26,001 bases of DNA from Candidatus Melainabacteria bacterium. Its GTDB lineage: Bacteria > Cyanobacteriota > Vampirovibrionia > Obscuribacterales > Obscuribacteraceae. The stretch lies in the NCBI GenBank assembly GCA_003175915.1, contig PSRH01000282.1:1-26001 (forward strand), given 5' to 3'. A program made the translations under genes and the position numbers. Position 1 is the first letter of the stretch. Each line of letters begins with the position of its first letter. Shown here one piece after another: positions 14,793 to 23,597 of this stretch. The notes under the pieces were generated by a model. It had not been told where the DNA came from, ran no database searches, and saw only the letters and a program-made list of their open reading frames with translations.

Positions 14793-15893
14793 ATGCAAAG
14801 GCATATCGCAGTGCTCGCCGGTGATGGAATTGGCGAGGAGGTCATGGAACAGGCTCTTCGAGTCTTGGCAACCATTGACGATTTATTTGGCCACACGTTC
14901 TCCACAACCAAAGCGCTTGTGGGTGGAGCGGCCTACGACACCTACGGAACACATTTTCCTGACGAAACGAAAAACGTTTGCCGCAACGCCGATGCAATCT
15001 TGTTCGGTTCAGTAGGTGGACCAGTAAGTGAGATGCAACTGGACAAATGGAAAAACTGCGAAGCAAATTCGATTTTGGCGATCAGAAAAGCTTTTGGTTT
15101 CAACGCAAATTTTCGACCGGTAAAAATCTATCCCGACCTTTGTGAGCTCTCCCCATTGAAGGAGGACGTAGTTGGTCGCGGGGTTGATATGCTCTTTGTC
15201 CGCGAACTTTTGGGTGACTGCTATTTTGGCGAACATATGAGTGGCATGGAAGGCAGCCTCCGAGTTGCCTCGGATGTGTCTCGCTATTCCGAAGATCAAA
15301 TTGCTGCTGTTGCAGATACTGCCTTCAAGGCTGCTCAAGCCAGAAGAAAAAAGCTAACGTCCGTTCACAAGGCCAATGTTCTTGATGCTTCCAAGTTATG
15401 GCGAACGGTCGTCCATGAGGTTGGCATTAGTTATCCCGATGTCGAGTTGGAGGATATGCTCGTTGATAACTGCGCCATGCAAATTATCAAGGACCCTTCT
15501 AAGTTTGATGTTCTTGTACTGCCAAATATGTTTGGAGACATTCTTTCGGATGCTGCGGCTGTTTTGCCAGGATCGCTAGGGCTTCTCGCATCGGCGAGTT
15601 TTAACAAGGATAACTTCGCCTTGTATGAACCGCCGGGCGGATCCGCTCAGGATATCGCTGGCAAAGGAATCGCTAATCCAATTGCTCAGATTCTTTGTGT
15701 AGCAATGATGTTGCGCTATTCCTTTGGCCTGTCGGAAGAAGCTTCGCTAATCGAGAAATCGGTCGAAACTGTTTTGAAGGGAGGTTTTCGAACCAAAGAC
15801 ATCTACCGTGGGAAAGGTTCACTAGTAGGCAGCAGGGAAATGACCGATCAAATCATTACTCATGCTTCCTCCGTACTATGTAAGAGCTCATAA
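14793..15893 (+). CDS. leuB: 3-isopropylmalate dehydrogenase
   Basis: It oxidatively decarboxylates 3-isopropylmalate and, with CimA present, probably 3-methylmalate to 2-ketobutyrate. The 366-residue product has GDGIGEEV (10-17), RPVKIYPDL, RELLGDCYFGE (where the family more often has LTGGIYFG), VHKANVLDAS (catalytic Lys), DNCAMQ, NMFGDILSD (Mg-binding aspartates) and PPGGSAQDIAGKGIANP (the NAD-binding loop). ATG 14793 has GAGG 8 bases upstream. It lies behind the leuD-leuB stem-loop and 16 bases before ilvE. Confidence 0.95.
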   Translation: MQRHIAVLAGDGIGEEVMEQALRVLATIDDLFGHTFSTTKALVGGAAYDTYGTHFPDETKNVCRNADAILFGSVGGPVSEMQLDKWKNCEANSILAIRKAFGFNANFRPVKIYPDLCELSPLKEDVVGRGVDMLFVRELLGDCYFGEHMSGMEGSLRVASDVSRYSEDQIAAVADTAFKAAQARRKKLTSVHKANVLDASKLWRTVVHEVGISYPDVELEDMLVDNCAMQIIKDPSKFDVLVLPNMFGDILSDAAAVLPGSLGLLASASFNKDNFALYEPPGGSAQDIAGKGIANPIAQILCVAMMLRYSFGLSEEASLIEKSVETVLKGGFRTKDIYRGKGSLVGSREMTDQIITHASSVLCKSS

Positions 15894-15909
15894 ACGAGGA
15901 GAGGTGGCG

Positions 15910-16899
15910 ATGAATAGGACCGTCAATTATGCGTTCTTCAAAGACAAATTTGTGCCAATTGAGGCCGCCAACGTTAACATCAAAACCCACGCATTTATGT
16001 ACGGTACCGCAATCTTTGAAGGTATAAGGGGCTATTGGAATCCCTCTAAACACGAAATGTATGTCTTTCGCCTGAAAGAGCATATTGCCCGAATGTTCGA
16101 CAACATGAAACTCCTCTATTTTGAAAGCAAGTATTCGCAGGATGAAGTGTACGAAATTATTGTCGATCTCTTGAAGAAAAATCTACCAAAGACTGATACA
16201 TACATCAGACCTTGCGCCTACAGCTCCGCGCTCAGCATCGGTCCGGGGCTAATGGATAACCCAAGCGACATTTGCATTTTTACAGTGCCCTTTGGTGACT
16301 ATTACAACAATGCAGCACTCAAAGTGCAGGTTTCGGCTTGGCGGCGCGTTGAAGATAATGCCATACCCTCCCGCGGCAAAATCATTGGTGCCTATGCCAA
16401 TACAGCACTTGCCAAAACGGATGCTGTTCGGGCAGGCTTCGACGAGTGCATAATGCTAACCGAAAGCGGCCATGTTGCCGAAGGCAGCGCCATGAATGTT
16501 TTCCTGGTAAAAGGGGGTAAGTTGATTACTCCCGCCAGTACGGACAATATACTCGAAGGAATTACTCTCGGAACTGTCGTTGAAATAGCCAGAGAGCAAT
16601 TTGGTATTGAAACAATTTCTCGCTCCGTTGACCGCAGCGAACTATATCTAGCTGACGAAGTATTCTTCTGCGGAACCGGTGCGCAGATTGTTGCTATCGG
16701 TGAAGTAGATAGACGCCCAGTTGGTGATGGTAAAGCAGGTCCGATCACAACCAAGATCCGCGATACTTATATCGACATCTGCCGCGGCAATATCCCACAG
16801 TATTATAAATGGCTCACACCCGTCTATGGTTCCACAAATGGAAAAACAGACGGGTCTTTTGTCAGTAATGTGGCCATATCTGCTACTTCGGTCAGCTAG
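15910..16899 (+). CDS. ilvE: Branched-chain amino acid aminotransferase
   Basis: This PLP fold-type IV aminotransferase makes the last step to valine, leucine and isoleucine. The 329-residue product has the N-terminal YGTAIFEGIRGY (31-42), the probable PLP lysine K157 in IPSRGKIIGAYAN, and ESGHVAEGSAMNVFLV (185-200). ATG 15910 follows GAGGAGAGG closely and gives normal family length. The upstream in-frame ATG at 15862 lies inside leuB. It is the last gene of the unit. A terminator-like hairpin lies inside its final codons, and a convergent gene ends only 41 bases beyond its stop. Confidence 0.95.
   Translation: MNRTVNYAFFKDKFVPIEAANVNIKTHAFMYGTAIFEGIRGYWNPSKHEMYVFRLKEHIARMFDNMKLLYFESKYSQDEVYEIIVDLLKKNLPKTDTYIRPCAYSSALSIGPGLMDNPSDICIFTVPFGDYYNNAALKVQVSAWRRVEDNAIPSRGKIIGAYANTALAKTDAVRAGFDECIMLTESGHVAEGSAMNVFLVKGGKLITPASTDNILEGITLGTVVEIAREQFGIETISRSVDRSELYLADEVFFCGTGAQIVAIGEVDRRPVGDGKAGPITTKIRDTYIDICRGNIPQYYKWLTPVYGSTNGKTDGSFVSNVAISATSVS
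16818..16860 (+). terminator. Terminator-like hairpin inside the 3' end of ilvE
   Basis: ACCCGTCT (16818-16825) and AGACGGGT (16848-16855) form a perfect 8-bp stem. The inner stem TTCCA/TGGAA (16830-16834 with 16839-16843) is capped by CAAA, and CTTTT (16856-16860) follows. It lies about 40 bases before the ilvE stop and is the only terminator candidate for the nine-gene unit before the convergent glycosyltransferase gene. Confidence 0.55.
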
Positions 16900-16940
16900 A
16901 TCGCAGAACGATAGCACGCAATTTATTGGCGAGTGTCCAG

Positions 16941-18509
16941 CTATTTACAGTCGACCCTATGTAGCTTAGGTATTTTATCTATTTGCGTGACAATGAATCG
17001 ACCGGATCCTTCAAAATATTGACGGTAATTTGGTGGGAGATCATAGGCGAAAAAATGTGTCATTCCTGGATCTAATCGGGGAATGCCTGGTTTCTTGAGC
17101 AACAAGATTTTATTAGTTGGAGTAAGCAGGTGACTGATGACAAGCATTTGACGCGAATTCGTGTGACGTTCATCTTCGTAGGTGACAAGGAGTGCCGGGA
17201 GAGGTTCCTCATTCACTATCCGCGCGATAGCCACAAAATCTCCGCCCAGTGGTTTTTCCCTCCATGTGGTTGCCTGTGAACAGATGGCACAGGAGAAAAG
17301 TCCAGTCAAAAGTAAAATAGAAAAGGCTACTCGCCATGCGAGTTGCTGAGCATCGGTCTTTCCTCTCAACTTTATATAGAATAAGTAGGCAACTAAAACT
17401 ACGATGCCAATCGTAGCAGCGGTTTGATATCTGGGAGGTACAGAACACCTACCACCGACTGCGAGATCAAGGATCATAAGAGGAAGTGAATTCGTTGCAA
17501 TCAGAGTTAGCACGAATTTTGCAACTCGAGAAGATTTGCGACACATTTCGACCGCGGCAAACAATTCCACCAAAACAACTGCTCCCATCAGGACCTGAAA
17601 CGGCGCACTAAGATGGCCTGGATCAAAAAGAGCACCGGCAAAGTTTGCATTCCAAATGCTGAGTAAATCGCACAATGAGGCCGGATTTAGTAGCCAATGT
17701 ATTCCGTTAGCACCTAACTCTAAATGTTCCCAAACGACTGCCAGCCATGGAAAATAAGCTACAAAGGCAAAGGCCCAGGCAGCAAAGAATTTACCGAACT
17801 GCTTCCATTTCATCCCCTTTTCCAGAAGTAAGTAGATAAGCTGTCCGGCCATAACCAAAATGGTCAGCAGTGAAGTGTATAGGGCAAAAATCAGACAGAG
17901 AGAGTAAGCAATCCAGCCTCTTAAGTTTTGTTTGCGTACGGCCCGCAGGAAGCAGGCACTGAGCACTATTGCCGCTACAGCGAAGAGTGAGTATTCGCGC
18001 GTTTCTTGAGCATAGACTACTAATATAGGTGATAGGGACAATAAGGATGCCGCTAGCATTCCCAGGTAATGTGTTCCTGATAATTCGAAGCAGAGCCAAA
18101 AGATCGCAGCTATCTGTACTAGACCAATCAGCGCCGACAGGAGTCTTAGCATAAGAACGCTGTAGCCTACATATTTAGCCCAAAAGTAGAGAAGACAGTA
18201 GTACAAAGGTGCGTGGATTGGTTCTAATTCAATCAGAGATTGGATTGTATCTTTAAGGCCTCGCTTTTCGTTAGGAATCTGAAAGGTCAAAAGCTCTTTG
18301 ACTTCGATAGGGTTCTCAGTTCTGAGAAGGCTGTGCCATTCATATGTTGTTCCGGAAATGTGACTGGCAGAAATGGTTTCGTCTAACCAGAACACTTTTT
18401 TATCGAGGTTATAGAGTCGAAAGAATATGCCCGCGGCAATTGCGAGAGCGAGAATGTACCAAATGAAGGTGTTCTCGCGATGACTAGCTAGTGATTGTTT
18501 TTTTCTCAC
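16941..18509 (-). CDS. GT-C type membrane glycosyltransferase (GT39/ArnT-like), 522 aa
   Basis: It is a polytopic membrane protein with about ten hydrophobic segments (first at 14-31, others between about 100 and 405) and a soluble C-terminus. The first loop carries WLDETISA with the adjacent acidic pair D43-E44, the expected catalytic motif of polyprenyl-phosphate sugar-dependent GT-C enzymes. YAQETREYSLF (166-176) is also typical of the family. It probably transfers a sugar from a lipid carrier to an envelope acceptor; donor and acceptor are unknown. The start is GTG 18509, with a weak ribosome-binding site. It follows an eroded copy of itself by 11 bases and ends 41 bases from the stop of ilvE on the other strand. 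Confidence 0.8.
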   Translation of the reverse strand: MRKKQSLASHRENTFIWYILALAIAAGIFFRLYNLDKKVFWLDETISASHISGTTYEWHSLLRTENPIEVKELLTFQIPNEKRGLKDTIQSLIELEPIHAPLYYCLLYFWAKYVGYSVLMLRLLSALIGLVQIAAIFWLCFELSGTHYLGMLAASLLSLSPILVVYAQETREYSLFAVAAIVLSACFLRAVRKQNLRGWIAYSLCLIFALYTSLLTILVMAGQLIYLLLEKGMKWKQFGKFFAAWAFAFVAYFPWLAVVWEHLELGANGIHWLLNPASLCDLLSIWNANFAGALFDPGHLSAPFQVLMGAVVLVELFAAVEMCRKSSRVAKFVLTLIATNSLPLMILDLAVGGRCSVPPRYQTAATIGIVVLVAYLFYIKLRGKTDAQQLAWRVAFSILLLTGLFSCAICSQATTWREKPLGGDFVAIARIVNEEPLPALLVTYEDERHTNSRQMLVISHLLTPTNKILLLKKPGIPRLDPGMTHFFAYDLPPNYRQYFEGSGRFIVTQIDKIPKLHRVDCK

Positions 18510-18520
18510 GGTGTGCAGAC

Positions 18521-18872
18521 CTATTTGCAGTCGACTCTTTGAAAGTGAGGTATGTGGTCGATCTGTGAAACTGTGAATCGATCGGTATGTTTAAGATCGT
18601 GGATCATGAATGGATGAGTGTTGATCCCGATTAAGATGAGCAAAAACTTTGCGGCTTGGGGGAAATTGCGGCAGGTTTCAATGGCAGCATAGACTTCGAA
18701 TAATACCACTGCTCCCATCAGTAGTTGAAACTCCAGATGGTAATTGCATGGATCAAAGAAACTACACGCGAAGTTTGTACCCACATCAACTGGCGATAGC
18801 CCCTCTCGCATATACCGTTCCCTCTGGATACGACTCCAATCGCAGTATATCGAAATTGCCGGGCTTTACCAG
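18521..18872 (-). pseudogene. Decayed tandem copy of the neighbouring glycosyltransferase
   Basis: A 96-codon open stretch (18811 to 18521) matches two separate parts of the downstream 522-aa protein. FQLLMGAVVLFEVYAAIETCR corresponds to residues 304-323, and RFTVSQIDHIPHFQRVDCK corresponds to residues 504-522, including the same stop codon. About 150 intervening residues are missing. Similarity continues upstream to about 18872 (compare TAAAGCCCGGC with TAAATCCGGCC), where the frame meets a stop through an indel. It has no transmembrane core or DE motif, so it is a remnant of a duplication and not a working gene. The boundaries are approximate. Confidence 0.82.
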
Positions 18873-18958
18873 TCTCCTACCAATCGGGTTTTTGCATGGT
18901 TGTAAAGTCGATAATAAATCGAGGTTACTAAAGGTTGTGCTATCAGCGGGAATAGGAC

Positions 18959-20287
18959 TTACCCGTGCTCAATCATCTTGATGTTAAGCGCCTCTATGCG
19001 CTCTCTCATGTCTTTCCCTTCTCGTAATGCCGCCGCTCCTTCAGTGTGACGCTTTTGTCGTCGAAGGGTTTCCGCTAATTCGGCGTACATGTCAACCGAA
19101 TATCCATTATCCTTACCAAATAGATCTCCGAATTGTTTGATTGCGTTTCTGATCAGTGCTTCTCTCTGTTTTAGCTCTTCGATGGTAAACGGTGCGTCCT
19201 TTGAGGATGCCCATTTGGTCTTACGAATATGGTCCAAGAAGCATTCTGCCTGGACGAGCTCCAGCGCTCGATCAAAGTGATGCAGATTTGTAGAGAACTC
19301 GGTATGGTGCGATTGAGCTGCGACGGCGGCCTTCGTCTGCTTGAGTCTTTCGGGCGTGAGTGGCAGGATCCAAGCGCGATCGTTGGTGGGGAAGTAAACG
19401 GATGCCAGTTTTTTGTACTGACCCCCATGCATTGCCGGATAGTAGTTTGGGCATACTCCCGGTAAGGCTCCCGGATAGCCTTTTGGAGCTTGCCATTTGT
19501 AAGCTGTCTCTGAGGCACGAAGAAACAGAATGAAGTCTCCCTTGTAGTCCCCATTACCGTTTAGGTAGCATTTGGCGATCGTCAGATACTGTCCATTGTT
19601 ATACAGCTTATCCAATGAGACAGTAGGAGGTAGGTCAGGTGGTTCGTGGGCAAGTGCAGAGTCTTTGAGTCGTTCGCGCACCAAAACGCTTGTGCATGTC
19701 GCTTGAGAGCTTCCCGAATTGATATTGCCTACAACAATGTCCGTTGATGTGGCTACTAATTGTCGTATATCCGCTTTCTGCCAAGTTGCTTGAAGCGCTG
19801 CGCGCTCAAGGCGTATCTGCTTGAGTGTTGCCTTCATTCGATCGACGGTGTCCTGTGAGTATTTTGCGTGCCAGGCAATTTCCGGTTTGCTCGCAAGTGA
19901 TTCACGATAGAGCCAAACAACCTGCTTTTCTCGCGGTGCAAAAGTGCGCCACTTCATGTTGTTCCATTCCCTGATCCACGGCCGTGGATTGTGGTCGTTC
20001 CCACACAGAGGAATTGGTCCAGGATCCCATACCATGTCGACTTCTTTGGGAAGCTGGGGACCATTTAACACTTCGTCGACGAGAACCTTGCCTCGGGGTG
20101 GGTCTCCGTTTGTGAATTGATCTTTGTCCATACGAACAATTGTGATTACACAGATTGGCTCGTTGCGACGAACCGAGGATCGGAGCGCCATTGGTTTGTC
20201 TAGGCTGAAATCTATGTTTTTACCTGAAGATGGCAGGCATGCAAATGTTGGCAAAATGAAAAGGATTAGGAAAATAAAAATGCGCAT
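18959..20287 (-). CDS. Exported hypothetical protein, two similar domains plus helical tail, 442 aa
   Basis: The family is not recognised. The N-terminus (MRIFIFLILFILPTFAC) is a signal peptide. A Cys at 17 follows TFA, a poor lipobox, so lipoprotein status is uncertain. Two regions look related: about 44-130 (CVITIVRM, GKVLVDEVLNGP, KQVVWLYR) and about 180-320 (DIVVGNINSG, TSVLVRERLKD, GDFILFLRA, WILPLTPERLK). Each is a beta-rich unit ending in a hydrophobic strand. Residues 330-442 are helical and TPR-like. ATG 20287 is preferred over an in-frame GTG at 20305 because it begins directly at the signal peptide. A TATAAT box lies upstream. Its role, perhaps in the envelope, is unknown. Confidence 0.75.
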   Translation of the reverse strand: MRIFIFLILFILPTFACLPSSGKNIDFSLDKPMALRSSVRRNEPICVITIVRMDKDQFTNGDPPRGKVLVDEVLNGPQLPKEVDMVWDPGPIPLCGNDHNPRPWIREWNNMKWRTFAPREKQVVWLYRESLASKPEIAWHAKYSQDTVDRMKATLKQIRLERAALQATWQKADIRQLVATSTDIVVGNINSGSSQATCTSVLVRERLKDSALAHEPPDLPPTVSLDKLYNNGQYLTIAKCYLNGNGDYKGDFILFLRASETAYKWQAPKGYPGALPGVCPNYYPAMHGGQYKKLASVYFPTNDRAWILPLTPERLKQTKAAVAAQSHHTEFSTNLHHFDRALELVQAECFLDHIRKTKWASSKDAPFTIEELKQREALIRNAIKQFGDLFGKDNGYSVDMYAELAETLRRQKRHTEGAAALREGKDMRERIEALNIKMIEHG

Positions 20288-20343
20288 GATTGTATGGGAT
20301 CTCACTAGGAAAGCAGGATAGATAGTGGTTTCCGGTGATCGTG

Positions 20344-20349
20344 ATTATA
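20344..20349 (-). promoter_or_regulatory. Probable -10 box for the exported hypothetical protein
   Basis: The minus strand carries a perfect TATAAT (20349-20344), about 57 bases before the ATG at 20287, in the gap after dnaE2. No good -35 hexamer stands 16-18 bases upstream, so the promoter is weak or activator-dependent. The rest of 20288-20428 shows nothing else that I can support; no clear dnaE2 terminator is visible. Confidence 0.4.
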
Positions 20350-20428
20350 TCTATGTTGCTGATTGCGTGCTTGAGTTCCCCATGCGGTTTACCCCACTCA
20401 AATTGGTGGAGTAATTACTAGTAAGTAC

Positions 20429-23400
20429 TCAGTGAAAATCCCGGGAGGGAAGATCCGGATTGCCAGCTAGTACCGGTAAAGGTGCTACGTGATCGGTGAC
20501 TATATTGATTACGCCTTCATCGATTTGCAATGTACCGGAGACCGCCAGGAAATTTTGATGGAGCAATACATCTCGATAGGCAGTAAATACTTTGGGCTTT
20601 ATAACAATATTGGCTAGTCCGGTTTCGTCCTCAAGCGTAAAGAACATAAAGCCCTTTGCCGTTCCGGGACGTTGCCTGCAAATGACACTAGCTGCCAGAG
20701 TGAGATATTCGCCGTGTTCTCCATTTTTGAGATCGGCACAGCTTTTCATGCCATGTTGTATGGCCCATGGTCGATAGAACTGCATTATATGCTCATAAAC
20801 CGATAAGTGCTGAGTTTCATAGTCCGCAACGATTTTTTCAAGCTCTTTCATGGGTGGGATTTTTGCAGATGACTTGTCTTTATCGGCACCGTAGTTATCC
20901 AGGATGTCGAGTAACGGCAATTTTTGCCTTTTAGCCATGGCAATGACTTCCCATAGGGCCCGTCTTCGTCCGGGGATGAAAGTTTCAAAGGCACCTGCGG
21001 TCGCCAGTGCTTGCAATGTTTTCCAACCGAGTTTGCTGCGCCTGCAGACATCTTCCGCGGATTGGAAAGGGCCGCCAGTTTTCCAGGCCTCTTCTAAAAG
21101 TTGTTTTGCTTTTGTGCCCAGATGTTGTATGTAACGCAGACCAATCCTAAGTGCAAATGGTTCCTTGATGCTGCCGTTGCTATTAGATTCTATTCTTTCT
21201 AATGTACAGTCCCAACTGCTTTTAGCTAAATCGACCGGTCGCACTTCCACGGCATGCCTGATTGCGTCTCGAATCAAAGTATTGGGGCTATAGAAGCCGA
21301 GAGGTTGAGCATTGAGCATCGCGCAGAAAAATTCAGGAGCGTAGTATTTTTTCAAATAAGCCGATGCATAGGCAAGCAGGGCAAATGAGGCTGAATGACT
21401 TTCTGGAAATCCATAGTTTGCAAATGCCTGGAGTTGGTGAGTCAGCGATTCTATTGCGTGTTCGGCAAAGCCATTTTTGCGCATTCCGGCTGCCAGGTTT
21501 TCACAAATTACAGACATTTTTTCATTTGATCGTTTCCAGCTCATTACTCGTCGCAGTTGGTCAGCCTGTGCCGGAGTGAAATTGGCAGCGATGACGGCGA
21601 CGCGCATTCCTTGTTCCTGGAAAAGTGGAACCCCCAATGTTCTTTCTAGAATTGGAATGAGTGAGGGGTGAAGATAACTTACCGGTTCAATGCCGCGACG
21701 CCTGCGAATATAAGGATGGACGATGTTTCCCTGGATTGGTCCCGGTCGAATCAAAGCGATTGAAACGACAATGTCATAGAATCTTTGTGGTTGTAGTTTT
21801 GGCAAAATGCTCATTTGTGCGCGTGACTCAACTTGAAAGATGCCTATGGTGTCTGCTTCGGCAAGCATTTTATAGATCTGAGGATCCTCCATATTTAGTC
21901 GCGCCATATCAAAGACTATGTCTCTGTGTTTGGCGATCAATCTGGTTGCTTCCTGGATCATGGAGAGCATGCCCAAACCGAGGAGATCGATTTTGAACAT
22001 GCCTACGGGGCCGAGATCATCCTTGTCCCATTGAATAACAGTACGATCCTTCATGGAAGCCGGCTCAATGGGGACGAATTTGCCCAGAGGCTCACCAGAA
22101 AGTACAAATCCTCCTACGTGTATGGAACGATGACGAGGCAGGCGATCTAGTCCTGCCACGACGTTGATCAATAGCCGAACGCGCCGGTCTTGCAGATCAA
22201 GCCCTGCTTTAGCTGCGCCTTCACTAGCTAAATAGTTGGCTGCTTCGCCTGCTTCTGCATAATTGGAAAAAGTTGCCAACTTTTCCGTCTGCTCCTGGGA
22301 GAAGCCCAGAACTCTTGCAGCATCACGTACTGCAGAACGACCGCGATAAGTGATGGTTTCACAAACCATGCCGGCATGCTCGCGACCGTATTTGTTATAG
22401 ACGTATTGGAGGACGATCTCCCGATGTTGGTGAGCGATATCTAGATCTATGTCGGGTGGTTCATCACGTCCTTCAGATATAAATCGTTCGAAGAGGAGAT
22501 CCATTGCCACAGGATCTACGGCGGTAATCGAGAGGCAATAACAGACCACTGAATTTGCTGCCGAGCCTCTGCCCTGCACGAGGATGTTTTGCGCTCTGGC
22601 AAATTGCACGATGTCCCACATAATCAGGAAGTAAGGTGCAAATTCCATTCTGGCAATTACGTCAAGCTCATGTTGTATTTGCTGGCGGTGCTTCTCGCTG
22701 ATAGGGGAGAACAAGCGATTTGCTCCTTCCCATACTAATTTTGCAAGAAATTGGTCATGGCTCAAATTGTCCGGGGTAGGGAAGTGAGGTAGGGATGGTT
22801 TCAAGGCGTAGAGTCTGAATTGACATCTCTCTGCTACTACTAAAGTGTTCTCTAGGAACTCTGGATAGTTGTGCCAGATAGCCGCCATTGCCTGTGGTGA
22901 CTTCAAGCACCAATTGTCATTTGGGCGCAACCTTCTGCCAGCGCCGGCTAAAGTTACTTCGTGTTTTAAGCAAGTGAGGACATCATGAATAATGCGCTTT
23001 TGTGCGCCTGCATAGTGAACATTATTTGTTGCCACACAAGGCAAGGAATAGCGTTTTGAAAGTTCATACAATTGCCTACAGATAACCGCTTCTTGCGCTA
23101 GTTCATGGTCCCACAATTCTAGGAAGAGGCGACCCTTGAATATTTCTTGCAATTGGTCTATCGATTTTATTGCTTCGTTGATGTTTCCTTTGGAAAGTTG
23201 AGATGGTATGGCACCCTGAGGACAGCCCGATAAAGCAACCAATCCTGATGAATTATCTGCCAGATCGATATAGGAAACTCTGGGTAAGCCACGCGCACAA
23301 GCCGATCTGGCTTTGCTAATCAGGTAACAAAGGTTCTTGTAACCGGTGACGTCTTCTACCAACAGGATCAAGTGCGATTGATCGGCAAGAGTTATTTCGG

Positions 23401-23593
23401 CACCAAGAATGGCAGGGAAGTCTATTTCCTTGGCGGCTTCTGAAAAGCGGACGATGCCGCCAAGATCATCATGATCCGTCAGGGCCAGGGCGCTCAACCC
23501 CAGGTCTTTTGCGGTGGCAATTAACTCTTCGGGGTTGGAAGCACCGTCAAGCAGAGAAAATGAGGAATGGCAATGAAGTTCTGCGTATTGCAT
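20429..23593 (-). CDS. dnaE2: Error-prone DNA polymerase, DnaE2 type
   Basis: This is a C-family polymerase of the inducible mutasome, which copies past DNA damage with ImuB and the sliding clamp. The 1054 residues fit DnaE2. It has an N-terminal PHP domain (YAELHCHSSFSLLDGAS, 3-19; LTDHDD), a palm with catalytic aspartates D383 and D385 in PPDIDLDIAHQHRE and D536 in GMFKIDLLGLGML, helix-hairpin-helix-like and finger regions, then an OB fold near the C-terminus (about 965-1040) and the DnaE2-typical ending SRDFH. ATG 23593 begins exactly at the conserved PHP start. An in-frame GTG 13 codons earlier lies inside imuB and has no ribosome-binding site. It starts 4 bases after the imuB stop, so it is probably translated by coupling. 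Confidence 0.93.
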   Translation of the reverse strand: MQYAELHCHSSFSLLDGASNPEELIATAKDLGLSALALTDHDDLGGIVRFSEAAKEIDFPAILGAEITLADQSHLILLVEDVTGYKNLCYLISKARSACARGLPRVSYIDLADNSSGLVALSGCPQGAIPSQLSKGNINEAIKSIDQLQEIFKGRLFLELWDHELAQEAVICRQLYELSKRYSLPCVATNNVHYAGAQKRIIHDVLTCLKHEVTLAGAGRRLRPNDNWCLKSPQAMAAIWHNYPEFLENTLVVAERCQFRLYALKPSLPHFPTPDNLSHDQFLAKLVWEGANRLFSPISEKHRQQIQHELDVIARMEFAPYFLIMWDIVQFARAQNILVQGRGSAANSVVCYCLSITAVDPVAMDLLFERFISEGRDEPPDIDLDIAHQHREIVLQYVYNKYGREHAGMVCETITYRGRSAVRDAARVLGFSQEQTEKLATFSNYAEAGEAANYLASEGAAKAGLDLQDRRVRLLINVVAGLDRLPRHRSIHVGGFVLSGEPLGKFVPIEPASMKDRTVIQWDKDDLGPVGMFKIDLLGLGMLSMIQEATRLIAKHRDIVFDMARLNMEDPQIYKMLAEADTIGIFQVESRAQMSILPKLQPQRFYDIVVSIALIRPGPIQGNIVHPYIRRRRGIEPVSYLHPSLIPILERTLGVPLFQEQGMRVAVIAANFTPAQADQLRRVMSWKRSNEKMSVICENLAAGMRKNGFAEHAIESLTHQLQAFANYGFPESHSASFALLAYASAYLKKYYAPEFFCAMLNAQPLGFYSPNTLIRDAIRHAVEVRPVDLAKSSWDCTLERIESNSNGSIKEPFALRIGLRYIQHLGTKAKQLLEEAWKTGGPFQSAEDVCRRSKLGWKTLQALATAGAFETFIPGRRRALWEVIAMAKRQKLPLLDILDNYGADKDKSSAKIPPMKELEKIVADYETQHLSVYEHIMQFYRPWAIQHGMKSCADLKNGEHGEYLTLAASVICRQRPGTAKGFMFFTLEDETGLANIVIKPKVFTAYRDVLLHQNFLAVSGTLQIDEGVINIVTDHVAPLPVLAGNPDLPSRDFH

Positions 23594-23597
23594 GTAC

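Noticed and set aside
18521..18811. 96-codon frame as an independent small membrane protein
   Set aside because: It is a splice of two parts of the neighbouring glycosyltransferase with the same C-terminus, so decay of a duplicate is the simpler reading.
20395..20412. Weak inverted repeat after dnaE2 as a terminator
   Set aside because: The roughly 7-bp stem has a wobble and no T-run on either strand.
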